From positions 434,001 to 498,000 of the forward strand of contig JAYKXN010000072.1 of assembly GCA_037962975.1 (NCBI GenBank): DNA of 64,000 nucleotides, in the 5' to 3' direction. This document shows, in pieces, positions 1 to 11,708 of the stretch. A model generated the notes under the pieces. The model had not been told where the DNA came from. It saw only the letters and a list, made by a program, of their open reading frames with translations, and ran no database searches. The translations under genes and the position numbers were made by a program. Source of the stretch: Clitoria ternatea (Eukaryota > Streptophyta > Magnoliopsida > Fabales > Fabaceae). Positions within the stretch are counted from its first letter, which is position 1, and each line of letters starts with the position of its first letter.

Positions 1-1343
1 AGTATGGAAACATATATTTTCATACCATCATTGTATTGAAAGTTTAAAAATCTAGAATGGAATAAATATTTTATAATTTTTTACTTTTATATTTAATTTC
101 TAATTTTTCTTCATTTAAATAAAATTTATTTTTTAAATCAAATGAAGATAAATTTAATAAATTGCCACTTATCAAATTATTTTTATTCATTAAATATATC
201 TTATATTTAGTGTTCTATTCTATGATTGAGACATCAATAAAAATGTAACATTCATAAAAAAGTTATATAAAAATTATTAAAATTTAAAATCTTATAATAT
301 TCATAAATTTGTGAAGACAAAGTTATGATGGTAGAAAAGGAACATCTGATATAGAGACATTGTCTTTTTCAAATAAATAAGTAATACTAATACTTATGTA
401 TAATCATAAAGTTTAAAATATCTAAACAAACTATGAAAATTACATGACAATAAAATATATGATGAATAACTTGATAGAAACAACTATCAACTTAAAGAAT
501 TCACATTCTAATTGTGATTTAACATAAAAGATCAAAATTGACATTTTATGAATCCATTCATAAACATAAAATCCTTTTTTATAAAAAAATTTAACATTAT
601 AGAAGTAAAATTAAAATGAATAAAAAAATAAAACTAGCATCTATTCTTGCATGATCTTTATCTTGATCATAAACTTGTGTTTTTTTGTTACCAGAAGATG
701 GGAGTGCAACGACATGAAGCACTTTTTGAGGATATAAAACGTGTTTAAAATTTTTGTGCTAGGAGTGCTTATTAATTTAAAGAGATCTTGTGAGTGTGTC
801 CACTAGAAGTGATTAAGTATAAATTCTGAAAGTAATAAAGTTAATGAACCGACTTGTCTTTATTGTAAGAAAAAGGGTTGAGACAATAATTCCTTAGAAT
901 AGGATTACTTGGCAAATAATAAAATATTTATTGAGTAAAAGGTAATTAGAAAAATCAGTGAAAGGATTATATTTAGATAAAAGTCATCGTTATTAATTAT
1001 GTACACTTTAATTTGATTAAGATATATATAAAGAACCATCTAATAGTATTTAATTTGTTATTATTATTATTATTAAACCAATACTAAAATATTATACCAA
1101 ATTATATATGAAGATTTTAGGGTGGCTTTAAATATCAGAATTAAATGTGTTACTCATAGATGTTGTTAGAAGCCAACAAAAGAATTTGTCGTCATAGTGG
1201 ACTTTAAATGCGATGTACAACACTTACACCATTAAAATAAAGAATAGTAAAATTTAACATCTAAAATTAGTGTATGTTTTATTATTTTACTTGATGTTAA
1301 TGTTTGTTATAATCATTTAAGAATATATATCCATTGTGCATAT
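1..1343 (+). repeat. Type A unit of the AT-rich tandem array (5' part)
   Basis: This stretch starts at the A marker (ATGGAAACATATATTTT) and runs up to the first CACTA insertion. The same order of blocks recurs near 6728, 11738, 29432, 34037, 36306, 52496 and 54879, always on this strand. A recognisable inner block, from about 690 (AAGATGGGAGTGCAAC) to 900, resembles an old exon but is broken by stops in A units. No gene is supported. Confidence 0.85.
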
Positions 1344-2022
1344 CACTACAACAAAAAGGGAATTTAGCGGCTGTTATTTTGGAATATAGCGGCGGTTTAA
1401 AGCGACACTAAATGACATCAGCGGCGCCGCTAGGCATTTAGCGGCGGTTTCTTATAACCGCTGGAATAACCGCCGCTAACAGTTTAACCGCCGGGAAAAC
1501 CGTCGTTATGATTTTATCTGAAGTTACAACCGCTGTAAAAAATAAAAGCCATTTAGATGTCGCTTAAACCACGACTGAAAGTGTCAATATTTCCAAAAAA
1601 ATAGGTTTTCCTTAATTATAACAAATTATTTTTTATATCCACTAATTTTTAAAAGTAAGATTTTACCTTTTTTATAACATTTTTTTATACCCGTTAATGT
1701 TTTTAAAAATAGATTTCACTATTATCTATGAATATTCAAAAGTTTAACTTAGGATTACCATAGTTTATAATCCAATATTACACTTACCTCCTGATTACTA
1801 AATATAAGAAAATTAAGCAAATAAACAAAATAAAGAAGTTCTTATTATATGAGCCATCATTTTCCCTCCTAGGCAATATTTTTAAGTTCAATTAAACCCA
1901 CAAATTAATCTTCAAAATTGTATTAGTGAAACATTTACCTTCCTAAATTTCTAGAAAACACATGTTAATCCACGATTCATTTTAGCCATTCTCCACTTTA
2001 TTTTTATAGTTGATACTCCAGT

Positions 2023-2670
2023 AAAAGTACCTGTTGAATAAGAGATAAAGAATGATTAGGCTGACCCAAATAGAAACATAGGACTTATGCTCTCTTTAGA
2101 GAAACCAGATCGCTTAGGAACTATTTTAGAAGCTTTAAAACAAAAAAACAAGTTGTGTTAATCAAGAGAAATTGAGTACCATATGGATGAATCCTATATC
2201 ATGGTGCAGACAAGTACAATTGGTAAGATGTTCTGCAATCTTCCCTAAGCTCCTCTTTTGAGAAAGACTATTTCTAAGTAGCAATAAGCAAAAGATCATC
2301 TAACCATGTTTGACTCACAGTATAAATGAAACCAGATCACAGTATAAATGAAACAAAAATGTTCTCTAATTAGAAAAGTACCTGTTGAACAAGAGATAAA
2401 GAATGATTAGGTTGACCCAAATAGAAACATAGGACTTGTGCTCTCTTTAGAGAAACCAGATCTCTTGGGAACTATTTTAGAAACTTCAAAACAAAAAACA
2501 AGTTATGTCAATCAAGAGAAATTGAGTACCATATGGATGAATCCTATATCATGGTGTAGGCAACTACAATTGGTAAAATGTTTTGCAATAGTCCCTAAGC
2601 TCCCCTTTTGTGGAAGACCATTTCTAAGTAACAATAAGCAACAGATCATCTAACCATGTTTGATGACAAT
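2023..2670. repeat. Two-copy tandem duplication (about 350 bp) inside CACTA copy 1
   Basis: The segment starting AAAGTACCTGTTGAA at 2023 is repeated at about 2373 with roughly ten percent differences. The same duplication is present in the longer CACTA copy (from about 40760 and 41108), so it predates the split of the two copies. No protein could be recognised. Confidence 0.8.
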
Positions 2671-3580
2671 ACATCGAAATAATAAAGGATCAAAGTGTCC
2701 TGGGAAAACATCAAGTTTGTTGAAGTCAGCAGCCTGTATTTAATTTGCATTTCCTGAACCTAATGCCTTCGGGGATTGGCTTCTGTTTTAGGATTTTTTC
2801 TTCTTCTATAGTGTACAGGTAATGCAGTTGAATCAAAAGATTCATCACTAATCAAAAGATTCATCACTAAAATCATAAAAAAATTTTTTAGGAAAAGTTG
2901 TATAGAACTTACATGGAAATGAGAGAGTCACTGCATTAATGGTAATTTTAAATTAGAAAAATTCACTTTTTAATTTCTTGACATGTGTCCTGAGCACACA
3001 TACAAAAGCCAATCTATTATTTACATTTTATGTCTTCTATTTTTTTCCATATATATTCCTCAGAAGCCCTTTTCAAGAACAAAGTAACTCCATAGAGCAA
3101 GAAGGGATATTAGAAGGTACAAAGATAGTACATGGACTATAGAATCAGCAAATGCTCAAGCAAAATTTGAGCTTTCCACAAAGAAGATAGTGAAAATTAT
3201 TAGATATTAAAAAAGACTATGAGATTTTTATATTCACTCCATTTATAGTTTTCCAAACAAAGCAAAAAAAGCATCACAACCTTTCATACCTAAACAGAGC
3301 AAGAAACATACAGATTAATTAAATTTGTTGAAGAGAGTTTTCCCCATATGTTAATTAAATTTGTCTATTTCCACTCAATTAATCAATCAATATTAAAATG
3401 ACTTACGGATAATGTATAGGTGCGATTAAAAAAATCGTAACTTTATCAATAACACTCTTACTTCAAAAGGCGTATAAGAAATCTCCAGAGCAAGTTCTAG
3501 AAAATATTGAAAACACTTTGTTATGTCACTTTCATGGTTATTAAACCGGCGAGGAGAAGGATATTGTGGCAGTATACTTT

Positions 3581-3787
3581 TTAACCACTAACAATATGTT
3601 TCATTTTTACTAGCAAATACGTACCAATGAACAAACGACCAACTAGCAACATGAGAACCATAAGAAGTAGCAGTACCTTAATGATGTGAGAACGATGGCA
3701 AATGAAGGCACTAAATGTCTCACCAATTGTCATGAGTAACAGACGCAGGCATGAAAGCATCGACGGTTGATAAGGGAGTGAACGCAA
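3581..3787 (-). other. Hydrophobic reading frame conserved in both CACTA copies
   Basis: This minus-strand frame of 68 codons contains a membrane-like Leu/Val/Met-rich run (about residues 30-57) after a Thr-Ile-Gly-Glu-Thr-Phe stretch. The homologous region of the longer CACTA copy (42324-42629, minus) encodes the same hydrophobic core within a longer frame. It could be a captured exon, the 5' exon of a transposon transcript, or chance. I do not recognise a family. Confidence 0.25.
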
Positions 3788-4124
3788 AATGCACGAGGGG
3801 GAAAGTGAAAGGGGGAAAGTGAAGGATTACAGGTTTAGGGATTTTAGAAAAGATGGAACTGAAGGGAAAAGAGCTGAATGAAAAAGAGGGAAACTGAATC
3901 GATACAAGAGAACTAAATGGGTCAGAGATGTGCGAGGCATGTGCATCTTTAATTGGGTATTAGCGGCGATTCAAGTGATACGCAAGCTCAACTGCCTTTA
4001 TAATAATCTATTAGTGGCGGTTAAATAAAATCCCCACTAAAACCGCTGGAACACTCTCAGCGGCGGCGGTTATTATAAAACCGCCGCTATATTCCTGCCA
4101 CTAATTTCTCATTTTCTTGTAGTG

Positions 4125-6727
4125 TATATATATATAAAGTGTGAAAATTTTAGTTATTATGAAAAATAAGACATGATATATTTACGAGCTCTATACATAC
4201 AGAAAAGACATATACTATCAAAATCTTAAATTTATCTTAAAGTAAAAATGTCAAATATGGTTATTGATGAATAACTAAAACATATTTATACACATTTGTT
4301 ATATTAGATTTATAAAATGTCACAATATCTATAGTCTTCTATCTAATAATAGGAGTCAGAAAATGTATATTGATGGCAGCAAACATTAGTCATAGTCATT
4401 AGTTGAGGAAAACACACATAACTAATTTTAAAATTAAATTAACACTTCACTTTCTTTTTCAGATGGATTCAGCCTAATTTAATTTTGGGCCAATTTATAA
4501 CATCATATTTAAGAAGTGGCAACATTTCATCATGACTGATTAAACTAATTTCAGGTGAGTTTGTTGAAATAAATACACAATATATGTTTGCGATCACTTG
4601 AGTTATTTAATGTTGCTATGGGTCCGTATGCATGGCTTAATGCAAACTAAATTTTGAACCCTAAATTATTGAGAGAAAATATGGTGTCACATAAAGTAAA
4701 TCTCAAGGTTAAGATTCAGAAACTTATCAACTTTATACATATAAAGATGAATTAGAAAGAGAAAATGTACAATGAAAATAGTTTTTATTTTTGAATTATA
4801 TAACAATACCAAATTATGGATTGATATCCAACTTCTAAGATCTTTTAGATTTCTTTTGAAAAATATAACTCATATATTTGCATCACACTTTCTTATTGTT
4901 ATAAACATGTGTAAATATCTCAAACAATGACTTATTTACTTTCATGATGTCACTTGTCATGATATTTGTTTGAATCTCATCAATCATGACTATCAATACA
5001 TATGACATATTAGTTTTTGAAGTGGTAACATAAATTTAGATTCCAAGAGTGCAGTTAAATTTTAAAAATGTATAATTAAATAGTTTTGATAATAATTTTT
5101 TACTTATATATGTATGATTTTAATCTTTTTCCTTTTTTTAAAATAAAATTTATCTTTTAAAAAATCAAATAAAGATAAATTTAATCTTGAATTATTTTTA
5201 TTCATTAAATATATCTTATATCTAGTGTTGTACGCTACAATAGAGACGCCAACAAAGATGTGATATTTGTCATAAAGATATATAAAAAATTTATGAAAAT
5301 TTAAAATCATATAGTAATTATAAATTTTTGAAGATACAATCATGATAATAGAACATTTGATATATACCTATAAGTTAGACACACTAAATTTTTCAAATAA
5401 ATAAATAGTATTAGAATTTACGTATAATGATATCCTTTGAAATAGAAAATCAAACTAAACAAATTATATGATAGTAAAGGTATGATAAACACTCATAGAC
5501 TTCAAGAATTCATATTTTAAGTGTGACCTGTGACATAAAAAGTCAAAATTGACATTCTATAAACTCATTTATTAAAATATACAAAATCCCCGTCTAGAGA
5601 AAAAAGTTAGCAATATAGAAATAAAATTAAAATGATAAAAATAAATAAAATTAACATACTTTATTGCGTTTTCACTATGTCATCTTCATATGAAACATAA
5701 ATTTGTTTCTTTTTCATCAGATGGGAGTGAAGGAGATCTTTTGATTGTGATAGGAATCTTTTGATTGAAGGAGATCTTGTATATGTCTTCACAAAAGACA
5801 ATCCAAGTGTAAATTTTGAAAATAATGAAGTTAGTGAACTAACTTGTGTTTATTGTAAAAAGAAAAAGTTAAGAACACAATCCCTTAAGATAGGATTATA
5901 TAGTGAAATGATAAAATAAGAGAAAATAATTCAAAAATTATTGAAGGAAGAACATTTCTAATAAAGTCATCATTATTATTTACGCTTTGATTTTATTAAG
6001 TTATGTATAAAGAACTACCTAATAATGCTTAACTAGATATTATTAAATCAAAATTATCATCATTGTGTATATTTTAATTCAATTAAGATATGTATAAAGA
6101 AATATCTAATAATGGTTAGTTTTTTCTTATCTTTAAACAAATACTCAACGCTTATATCAAACAACATACAAAGATTATAAGGGTGGTGTTACATATGTGA
6201 CTTAGATATCACACACATCGAGGTTGTTATGAACAAGTAAAAGAATTTGTTATCGTGATCAACAACGGATACCATGTAATTCACTTATACCAAAAAAATT
6301 CATATAAGAATGGTACAATTTTATCTAATAACTTCAAACATTGATATATCTTTCATTATTTTGCATTATTACATGTTTTAGAATATTTAAAATTTAAATC
6401 AATAATAATTATTATATATTAATAAGTATTATATATATTAAAAGATATTTAATATTACATAATAATATTTAACATACTTATGACCAAAGCATGATACTTA
6501 GTCATTATAAATGTTTTCAAATCTTATATATTTTTATTTGTTGGTTATTTATTAACATAAAAATCAAACATCACTTCTATATTAGAATCAACCTTTTGTT
6601 ACTCTCATGAACATGTGGTAATATCACACACAATGACTTACTTATTTTTATGATGTCATTTATCATGACATTTGTCTGAATCTCATCAATCATGACTTTT
6701 TTATATAGGGAACATATTATTTATTAG
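4125..6727 (+). repeat. Tandem array: end of an A unit, then a B unit
   Basis: The A unit resumes after the CACTA element with a TATATA tract and AAAGTGTGAAAATTT, and runs to about 5010. The B unit begins near GTGGTAACATAAATTT at about 5020 and ends at the next A marker (6728). B parallels A block by block (ATTCATTAAATATATCTTATAT is one shared block), so the two are ancient duplicates. Nothing else is seen apart from the short frame at 5746. Confidence 0.8.
5746..5919 (+). other. Conserved open frame in a B unit (copy 1)
   Basis: An open stretch of 57 codons ends in TAA. It lines up without internal indels with the frames at 33037-33225 and 56666-56854. It is Lys- and Asn-rich and contains a CVYCKKKK motif. 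The matching part of A units is stopped and shifted. It could be a fossil exon captured when the unit was formed. No family was recognised and there is no evidence of expression. Confidence 0.3.
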
Positions 6728-8237
6728 TGTGGAAACATATATTTTGATACTTTCATCGTAGTGGAAGTTTAAAAATCTAGAATGGAATAATTATTTTATA
6801 ATTTTTTACTTTTATATATAATTTCTAATTTTGCTTCATTTAAATAAAATTTATTTTTTTAAATCAAATGAAGATAAATTTAATAAATCGTAAGTTCTCA
6901 AATTCTTTTTATTCATTAAATATATCTTATATTTAGTGTTCTATATTATGATTCAGACATCAATAAAAATGTAACATTCATAAAAAACTTATATAAAAAT
7001 TATTAAAATTTAAATTCTTATAATATTCATAAATTTGTGAAGATAAAATTATGATGGTAGAAAAGAAACATTTGATATAGAGACATTGTCTTTTTCAAAT
7101 AAATAAGTAATACTAATACTTGTGTATAATCATAAGGTTTAAAATATATAAACAAAATATGAAAATTATATGTCAATAAACTATATGATGAATAACTTGA
7201 TAGAAATAACTATCAACTTAAGGAATTCACATTCTAATTGTGATTTGACATAAAAGATCAAAATTGACATTTGATGAATCCATTCATAAACATAAAATCC
7301 TTTTCTATAAAAAATTTAACATTATAGAAGTAAAATTAAAGAGATCTTGTGTGTGTGTCCATCAAAGGTGATTAAGTATAAATTCTGAAACTAATAAAGT
7401 TAATGAAGCAACTTGTGTTTTGTGACATCCCGGGCACTGTTGAGGGCGGGGAGTGATCACCGGTGCATAGGCACGGACAAGAAGCGGCTCCTGGCAGGCT
7501 TTTAGTGGGAGGGACACATGAACAAACCGAATACATACTAGAATGAGAGGGATCCAAAGACTGTATAGGTATGGGACTGTACAGTCAAGGATAGCTTAAA
7601 GGAAAGAATTTGTACTACCTATACCAACAAATGCATTAGCCTTTTCGGTAGCCTATCACTTAAGGACTCCAAAGTTTAGCATGCTTAACTTGGAGTAATT
7701 CTGGGATAGGTGACCTCTTGGGAAGTTCTTAGGAAGTGTGTGAGTGAGGATAAAAACACATTGGAAAGGTCTCATGGTGGTCTGTGGGGAGAGTCGTTCA
7801 TTCCTGAAAAGTGACCGGGGCATTACATGTTTATTGTAAAAAAAAAGTATGAGACAATAATCCCTTAAAATATGATTCCTTGACAAATAATAAAATATTT
7901 ATTGAGTAAAAAATAATTACAAAAATCAGTGAAAGGATTAGATTTCAATAAAAGTCATTACTATTAATTAAGTACACTTTAATTTGAGTAAGATATATAT
8001 AAAGAATCATCTAATGGTATTTAATTTGTTATTAATATTATTATTAAACCAATACTAAATTGTTTTACCAAATTACATATGAAGATTATTATAGATATAT
8101 GTATGTGTATATATATATATATATAAAGTGTGAAAATTTTGGTTGTTATAACAAATAAGACATGACATATTTAAGGCGCTTATACGTATAGAGAAGACAT
8201 ATACTATCAAAATCTTAATTTGATCTTAAAGTAAAAA
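6728..8237 (+). repeat. Type A unit hosting a Cassandra solo LTR
   Basis: A unit from its marker at 6728 to the family X insertion at 8238, interrupted at 7421-7827 by a solo LTR. A TATATA tract (about 8107-8126) lies at the same place in the unit where both CACTA copies sit elsewhere. Confidence 0.8.
7421..7827 (+). mobile_element. Cassandra-type TRIM, solo LTR with 5S rRNA-like segment
   Basis: The 407-bp insertion runs from TGTGACATCCCGG to CCGGGGCATTACA (TG...CA) and is flanked by a TGTTT duplication (7416-7420 and 7828-7832). An inner segment around 7675-7735 resembles the 3' half of plant 5S rRNA (blocks like TTAAGC.TGCTTAA, GGGATAGGTGACCTC, TGGGAAGTTC). That is the hallmark of Cassandra terminal-repeat retrotransposons in miniature. 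The second copy in the window, at 30946, also shows the tRNA-Met primer site. No coding capacity is seen. Confidence 0.85.
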
Positions 8238-8435
8238 TGTAACATCCTAATAGAGCATTAATGGGCAAGTCAAAGGTAATGGCTGATTAACTAAAAAGTG
8301 GCATGGAATGACACATGTGCCCCTCTTGACAGTATAGTAGCTTCAGTTTTACTTTTCCACCCACTCTAAACTCATTTCTCTTTTGTACATGCAGAACCAC
8401 TCTTCTATTCTCTCTAGAATTCCCTCAAGCCTCTG

Positions 8436-8556
8436 TTTCTTCTTCTTCTTCTTCTTCTTCTTCTTCTTCTTCTTCTTCTTCTTCTTCTTCTTCTTCTTCT
8501 TCTTCTTCTTCTTCTTCTTCTTCTTCTTCTTCTTCTTTTTCTTCTTCTTCTTCTTC
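8436..8556 (+). repeat. (TTC)n microsatellite, about 40 units
   Basis: A nearly pure TTC run with one short T-rich interruption near 8537. It lies inside the family X LTR in a broader pyrimidine-rich region (8400-8720). It generates spurious poly-Lys and poly-Phe frames on the two strands. Confidence 0.95.
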
Positions 8557-9199
8557 GTCATCTTCCTTTCCTCCTCTTTTTTCCACTCGACGTTGTTGGA
8601 ATCTCGACTGGGAAGTGGGCAGTGTTAAGATGCCATTCCCGTTTCTCCTGAAGTCGACAGAGCTTCTTCTTCCTCTCCTCCGTCTTCACCTTCTTCTTCA
8701 TCAGCGACGTTGTAGTGTCTTGGAGGCTCGGAGTCCTCCACTGTTAGCAAGGGTCAGACTGTCGAGAGTGAGAGAACAGCTTCCAGTTTCTCCAAGCTGA
8801 GTGCGGAGTTTGACTAGGTTCAAAGGTCGTTGAGCCAGAGAGAGTGATTGAAGGAACGATCGGAGCAGCCGATCTGCGTTGAAAGTTTGAGTGACATCAC
8901 AGTAGGTAGGGGGTGCTTTACATTTCAAATGAATGGTTTATGGACGGGTTCCGGGTGAAATTGATATGTTGTTTGTTATATAGCTTTGAAATGTGATGAT
9001 TGATGTGTTTTGGTTGTTTGATAACTTGTGATATACCCGGATATGTGAAATCTGAGTTATGAAGTGTTATGTGATTCCGTCCATGATTGAATATTGAATT
9101 GCATATGATGCATGATGATTTTAATGAGTATGTCAAGTGTTTACAGCGTGAAACGCTTACTATATGATTGTATATGGAATTGCATGTGAAGTATGTTGA

Positions 9200-10045
9200 T
9201 TGAAATGAGAATACCGAGTGCATACAGCGTGGGACGCTTGATGATTAAAATCCTATGCATTTGATTCACCATTGAAATACTGAGTACATACAGTGTGGGG
9301 CGCTTAATATAGAAATAGTAATCAAATGAATATGCATGAGATATAAAGATGAGAATGCCGAGTACATACAACGTGGGACACTTGATGATTAAAATCATAT
9401 GCATTTGATTCACCATTGAAATGCCGAGTGCATACAGCGTGGGACGCTTAATATAGAAATGGTAATCAAATGAATATGTGTGAGATATCATGTTATGAAT
9501 ACCGAGTGCATACAGCGTTGGACGCTTGATGATCAAAATCATATGCATTTGATTCACCATTGAAATGCCGAGTGCATACAGCGTGGGATGCTTAATATAG
9601 AAATGGTAATCAAATGAATATGCATGAGATATAAAGATGAGAATGCCGAGTGCATACAGCGTTGGACGCTTGATGATTATAATCATATGCATGTGATTCA
9701 CCATTGAAATGCCGAGTGCATACAGCGTGGGATGCTTAATATAGAAATGGTAATCAAATGAATATGCATGAGATATAAAGATGAGAATATTGAGCGCATA
9801 CAGCGTTGGACGCTTGATGATTATAATCATATGCATGTGATTCACCATTGAAATGCCGAGTACGTACAGCGTGCGGCGCTTAATATAGAAATGGTAATCA
9901 AATGAATATGCATGAGATATAAAGATGAGAATGCCGAGCACATACAGCGTTGGACGCTTGATGATTATAATCATATGCATGTGATTCACCATTGAAATGC
10001 CGAGTGCATACAGCGTGGGACGCTTAATATAGAAATGGTAATCAA
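9200..10045 (+). repeat. 144-bp tandem array in the family X LTR, made of two 72-bp halves
   Basis: The phrase GCCGAGTGCATACAGCGT recurs about every 72 bp, alternately followed by TGGACGCTTGATGATTA and GGGACGCTTAATATAG. The pair repeats every 143-145 bp, about six times. The period is close to a multiple of three, which creates a long antisense open frame of no likely meaning. Confidence 0.9.
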
Positions 10046-10839
10046 ATGAATATGTATGAGATACAAAGAAAGACCTTGGGTTGGACTCAAGGCAAGCCTA
10101 TCGAGTGGGACTCGGGGCTGCCCGTAACACTTCCGTTGTCGCCTGGAGTGACTGTGTTACATGAGAGGGCAAACGGTTTGGTACCAGTAAAACGGCCGGA
10201 TCAGCTTGTAGCTGAGAAAAAGGCTGGGAGCCTATGTTACAACATAAAAAATTAATAATGAACAATCGGATCCGACTGAATAAATGTGTACACACTGAAA
10301 CTGTTGCCGAGTGCAATGTGTCTTGTATGTTTATGTGTATATGTTATTGAGAATAGTATGAATAATATAGCCATGAATGAGTTAAGTGAATTCTGACTGA
10401 TTGATGCCGAGTGAGTAGTCATATTGAATGGCAGGGTATGTTATTGTTTGATTGTGAAATGATATTGTATAGTTGTGAATGTAGTGACTAATCTGAGTCA
10501 ATAACTGTCATTTAATATGTAAAATGCTCACCCCTACTTATGGCTATATTTTCAATGAATTTAGGCCGGGATGGCAAATGATGAGAGATCATTAAGCCCG
10601 AGTGAGGAGCACTCATACAATTATAGTGTACATATTGTGTAGAAATGTGAATATAGTCTTGACCGACTCCTATGTATATAACATTTTGTTTAAGTATATA
10701 CATGAGTTGAATTTAACTCGAATTATGGATATTTATTTATATGTATTGCTGATATGTTGCTTGAATTAGCCAGGGAGTGATGTTGTATGAGAAATATCAA
10801 AGATAAAGGTGTTTTCGGCTGAGAAATAACCGAGAGGAT

Positions 10840-11520
10840 CTATTCTGAGTGAGGAAAGGTTAAAATACTGCCGAGTGAGACTTGGCCGAGTGGACCACTT
10901 CCGACGGAAGAAAGGTCAATAAGTTTCTGAGTGAGATATGACTGAGAGAGTCTCTTCCGAGTGAAGAGAGGTTAAAAGTATTATCGAGTGGTTCACTTCC
11001 GAGGGATGGAAAGTTAATGTGTTTCCGAGTGAAACATAGCTGGGAGAACCTCTTCCGAGGGAAGAAGGGTTTAATACTCCTGAGTGAGAATTAACCGAGA
11101 GAAGAACGGTCAAAACGTTTCGGAGTTAAACACACCTTAGTAAACCTATTCTGAGTGGATAAGGTTATAAAATCTCCGAGTAAGACTTAACCTAGTAAAA
11201 TATTCCCGAGTGAAGAATGTGTAAGACACTTCCGAGCGAATTGAGGTTGAAGTGTCTCCGAGTGAAGCGAGATTAATTTAATTCTGAGTGAAGCATAACC
11301 GAAGGGGAAATACTTCCGGGTGAAGGAAGGTTTAAAGATTCCGAGTGGAATTAACTGAGAGAATTATTTTCCGGGTGAAGATTAAAAGGGTTCCGAGTGA
11401 ATCATGTCATTGAGGAGACCTTCCAGAATATGGGTCTGACTTTGAGTGAGAATTCCTAGTGAGGTATGACCCGAGTGGATGGTTGCCGACTGAGCAGAGG
11501 TCCCAATTCCGAATTAATAA
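10840..11520 (+). repeat. Dense cluster of CCGAGTG motifs in the family X LTR
   Basis: Short phrases of the form TTCCGAGTGAAG or CCGAGTGAG recur every 20-45 bp for almost 700 bp, with variants such as CCGAGAGG and CTGAGTGAG. The same motif in the complementary sense (CACTCGGAA) fills 48800-49650 and 57600-58150, and in this sense 60660-61140. It is shared by families X and Y. No known factor is assigned. Confidence 0.85.
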
Positions 11521-11708
11521 ATACCGAGTGTTGGAACTCACCCTAGCGAGTAGGAGCCCGCTCAAGCGTTATCTGCTGGTTTCGTGTAGCTGGATTAGGG
11601 TCTTGCCAAGAGAGTGGCACCCTGACCCGTTTCCTTTTTCCCGACTCATGATGAGCGTGAAAAATTCCCCTGTCTCGGATTTACTTTTATTTAAGTCGGG
11701 ATGTTACA

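Larger units (their letters stand above)
1344..4124. mobile_element. Non-autonomous CACTA (En/Spm-type) element, copy 1
   Basis: The left end reads CACTACAACAAAAA. The right end is its inverted counterpart, TTTTCTTGTAGTG. A 3-bp TAT target duplication flanks both ends (1341-1343 and 4125-4127), as expected for CACTA elements. Both subterminal regions are packed with GCGGCGGTT and its complement, the usual binding-site-like repeats of this superfamily. No transposase gene is visible in 2.8 kb. The body matches the two ends of the longer element at 37568-42856. Relative to that copy it lacks two internal segments, including the one carrying captured host exons, so it looks like a deletion derivative. 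Confidence 0.9.
8238..11708 (+). mobile_element. Solo LTR, long-LTR family X
   Basis: A single insertion runs from TGTAACATCC to GGATGTTACA, perfect inverted ends with TG...CA, flanked by AAAAA on both sides. The interrupted A-unit sequence (AAGTAAAAATGTCAAATATGG in other copies) resumes after it. No primer site, gag or pol lies inside, so it is read as a 3.5 kb solo LTR. Large LTRs with these termini are typical of the Tat/Ogre branch of Ty3 elements, but that assignment rests on termini alone. It contains a (TTC)n tract, a 144-bp tandem array and a dense CCGAGTG cluster. A reversed relative starts at 57409. Confidence 0.75.

Noticed and set aside
5104..5343. Minus-strand Tyr/Ile/Lys-rich frames in B units (also 14192, 31758, 43986)
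   Set aside because: AT-rich repeat sequence. Length and start vary among copies and there is no coding signature.
7675..7735. 5S rRNA gene
   Set aside because: Only a diverged part of 5S sequence inside a Cassandra LTR. The same holds for about 31040-31100 and 31520-31580. No functional rRNA gene.
8349..8628. Poly-Lys and poly-Phe frames on the two strands
   Set aside because: Translation of the (TTC)n microsatellite.
9141..9992. Antisense open frame of 283 codons with repeating Tyr/His/Ile-rich blocks
   Set aside because: It lies entirely on the 144-bp array. The repeat length is near a multiple of three, so one open unit makes all units open. No other sign of coding.
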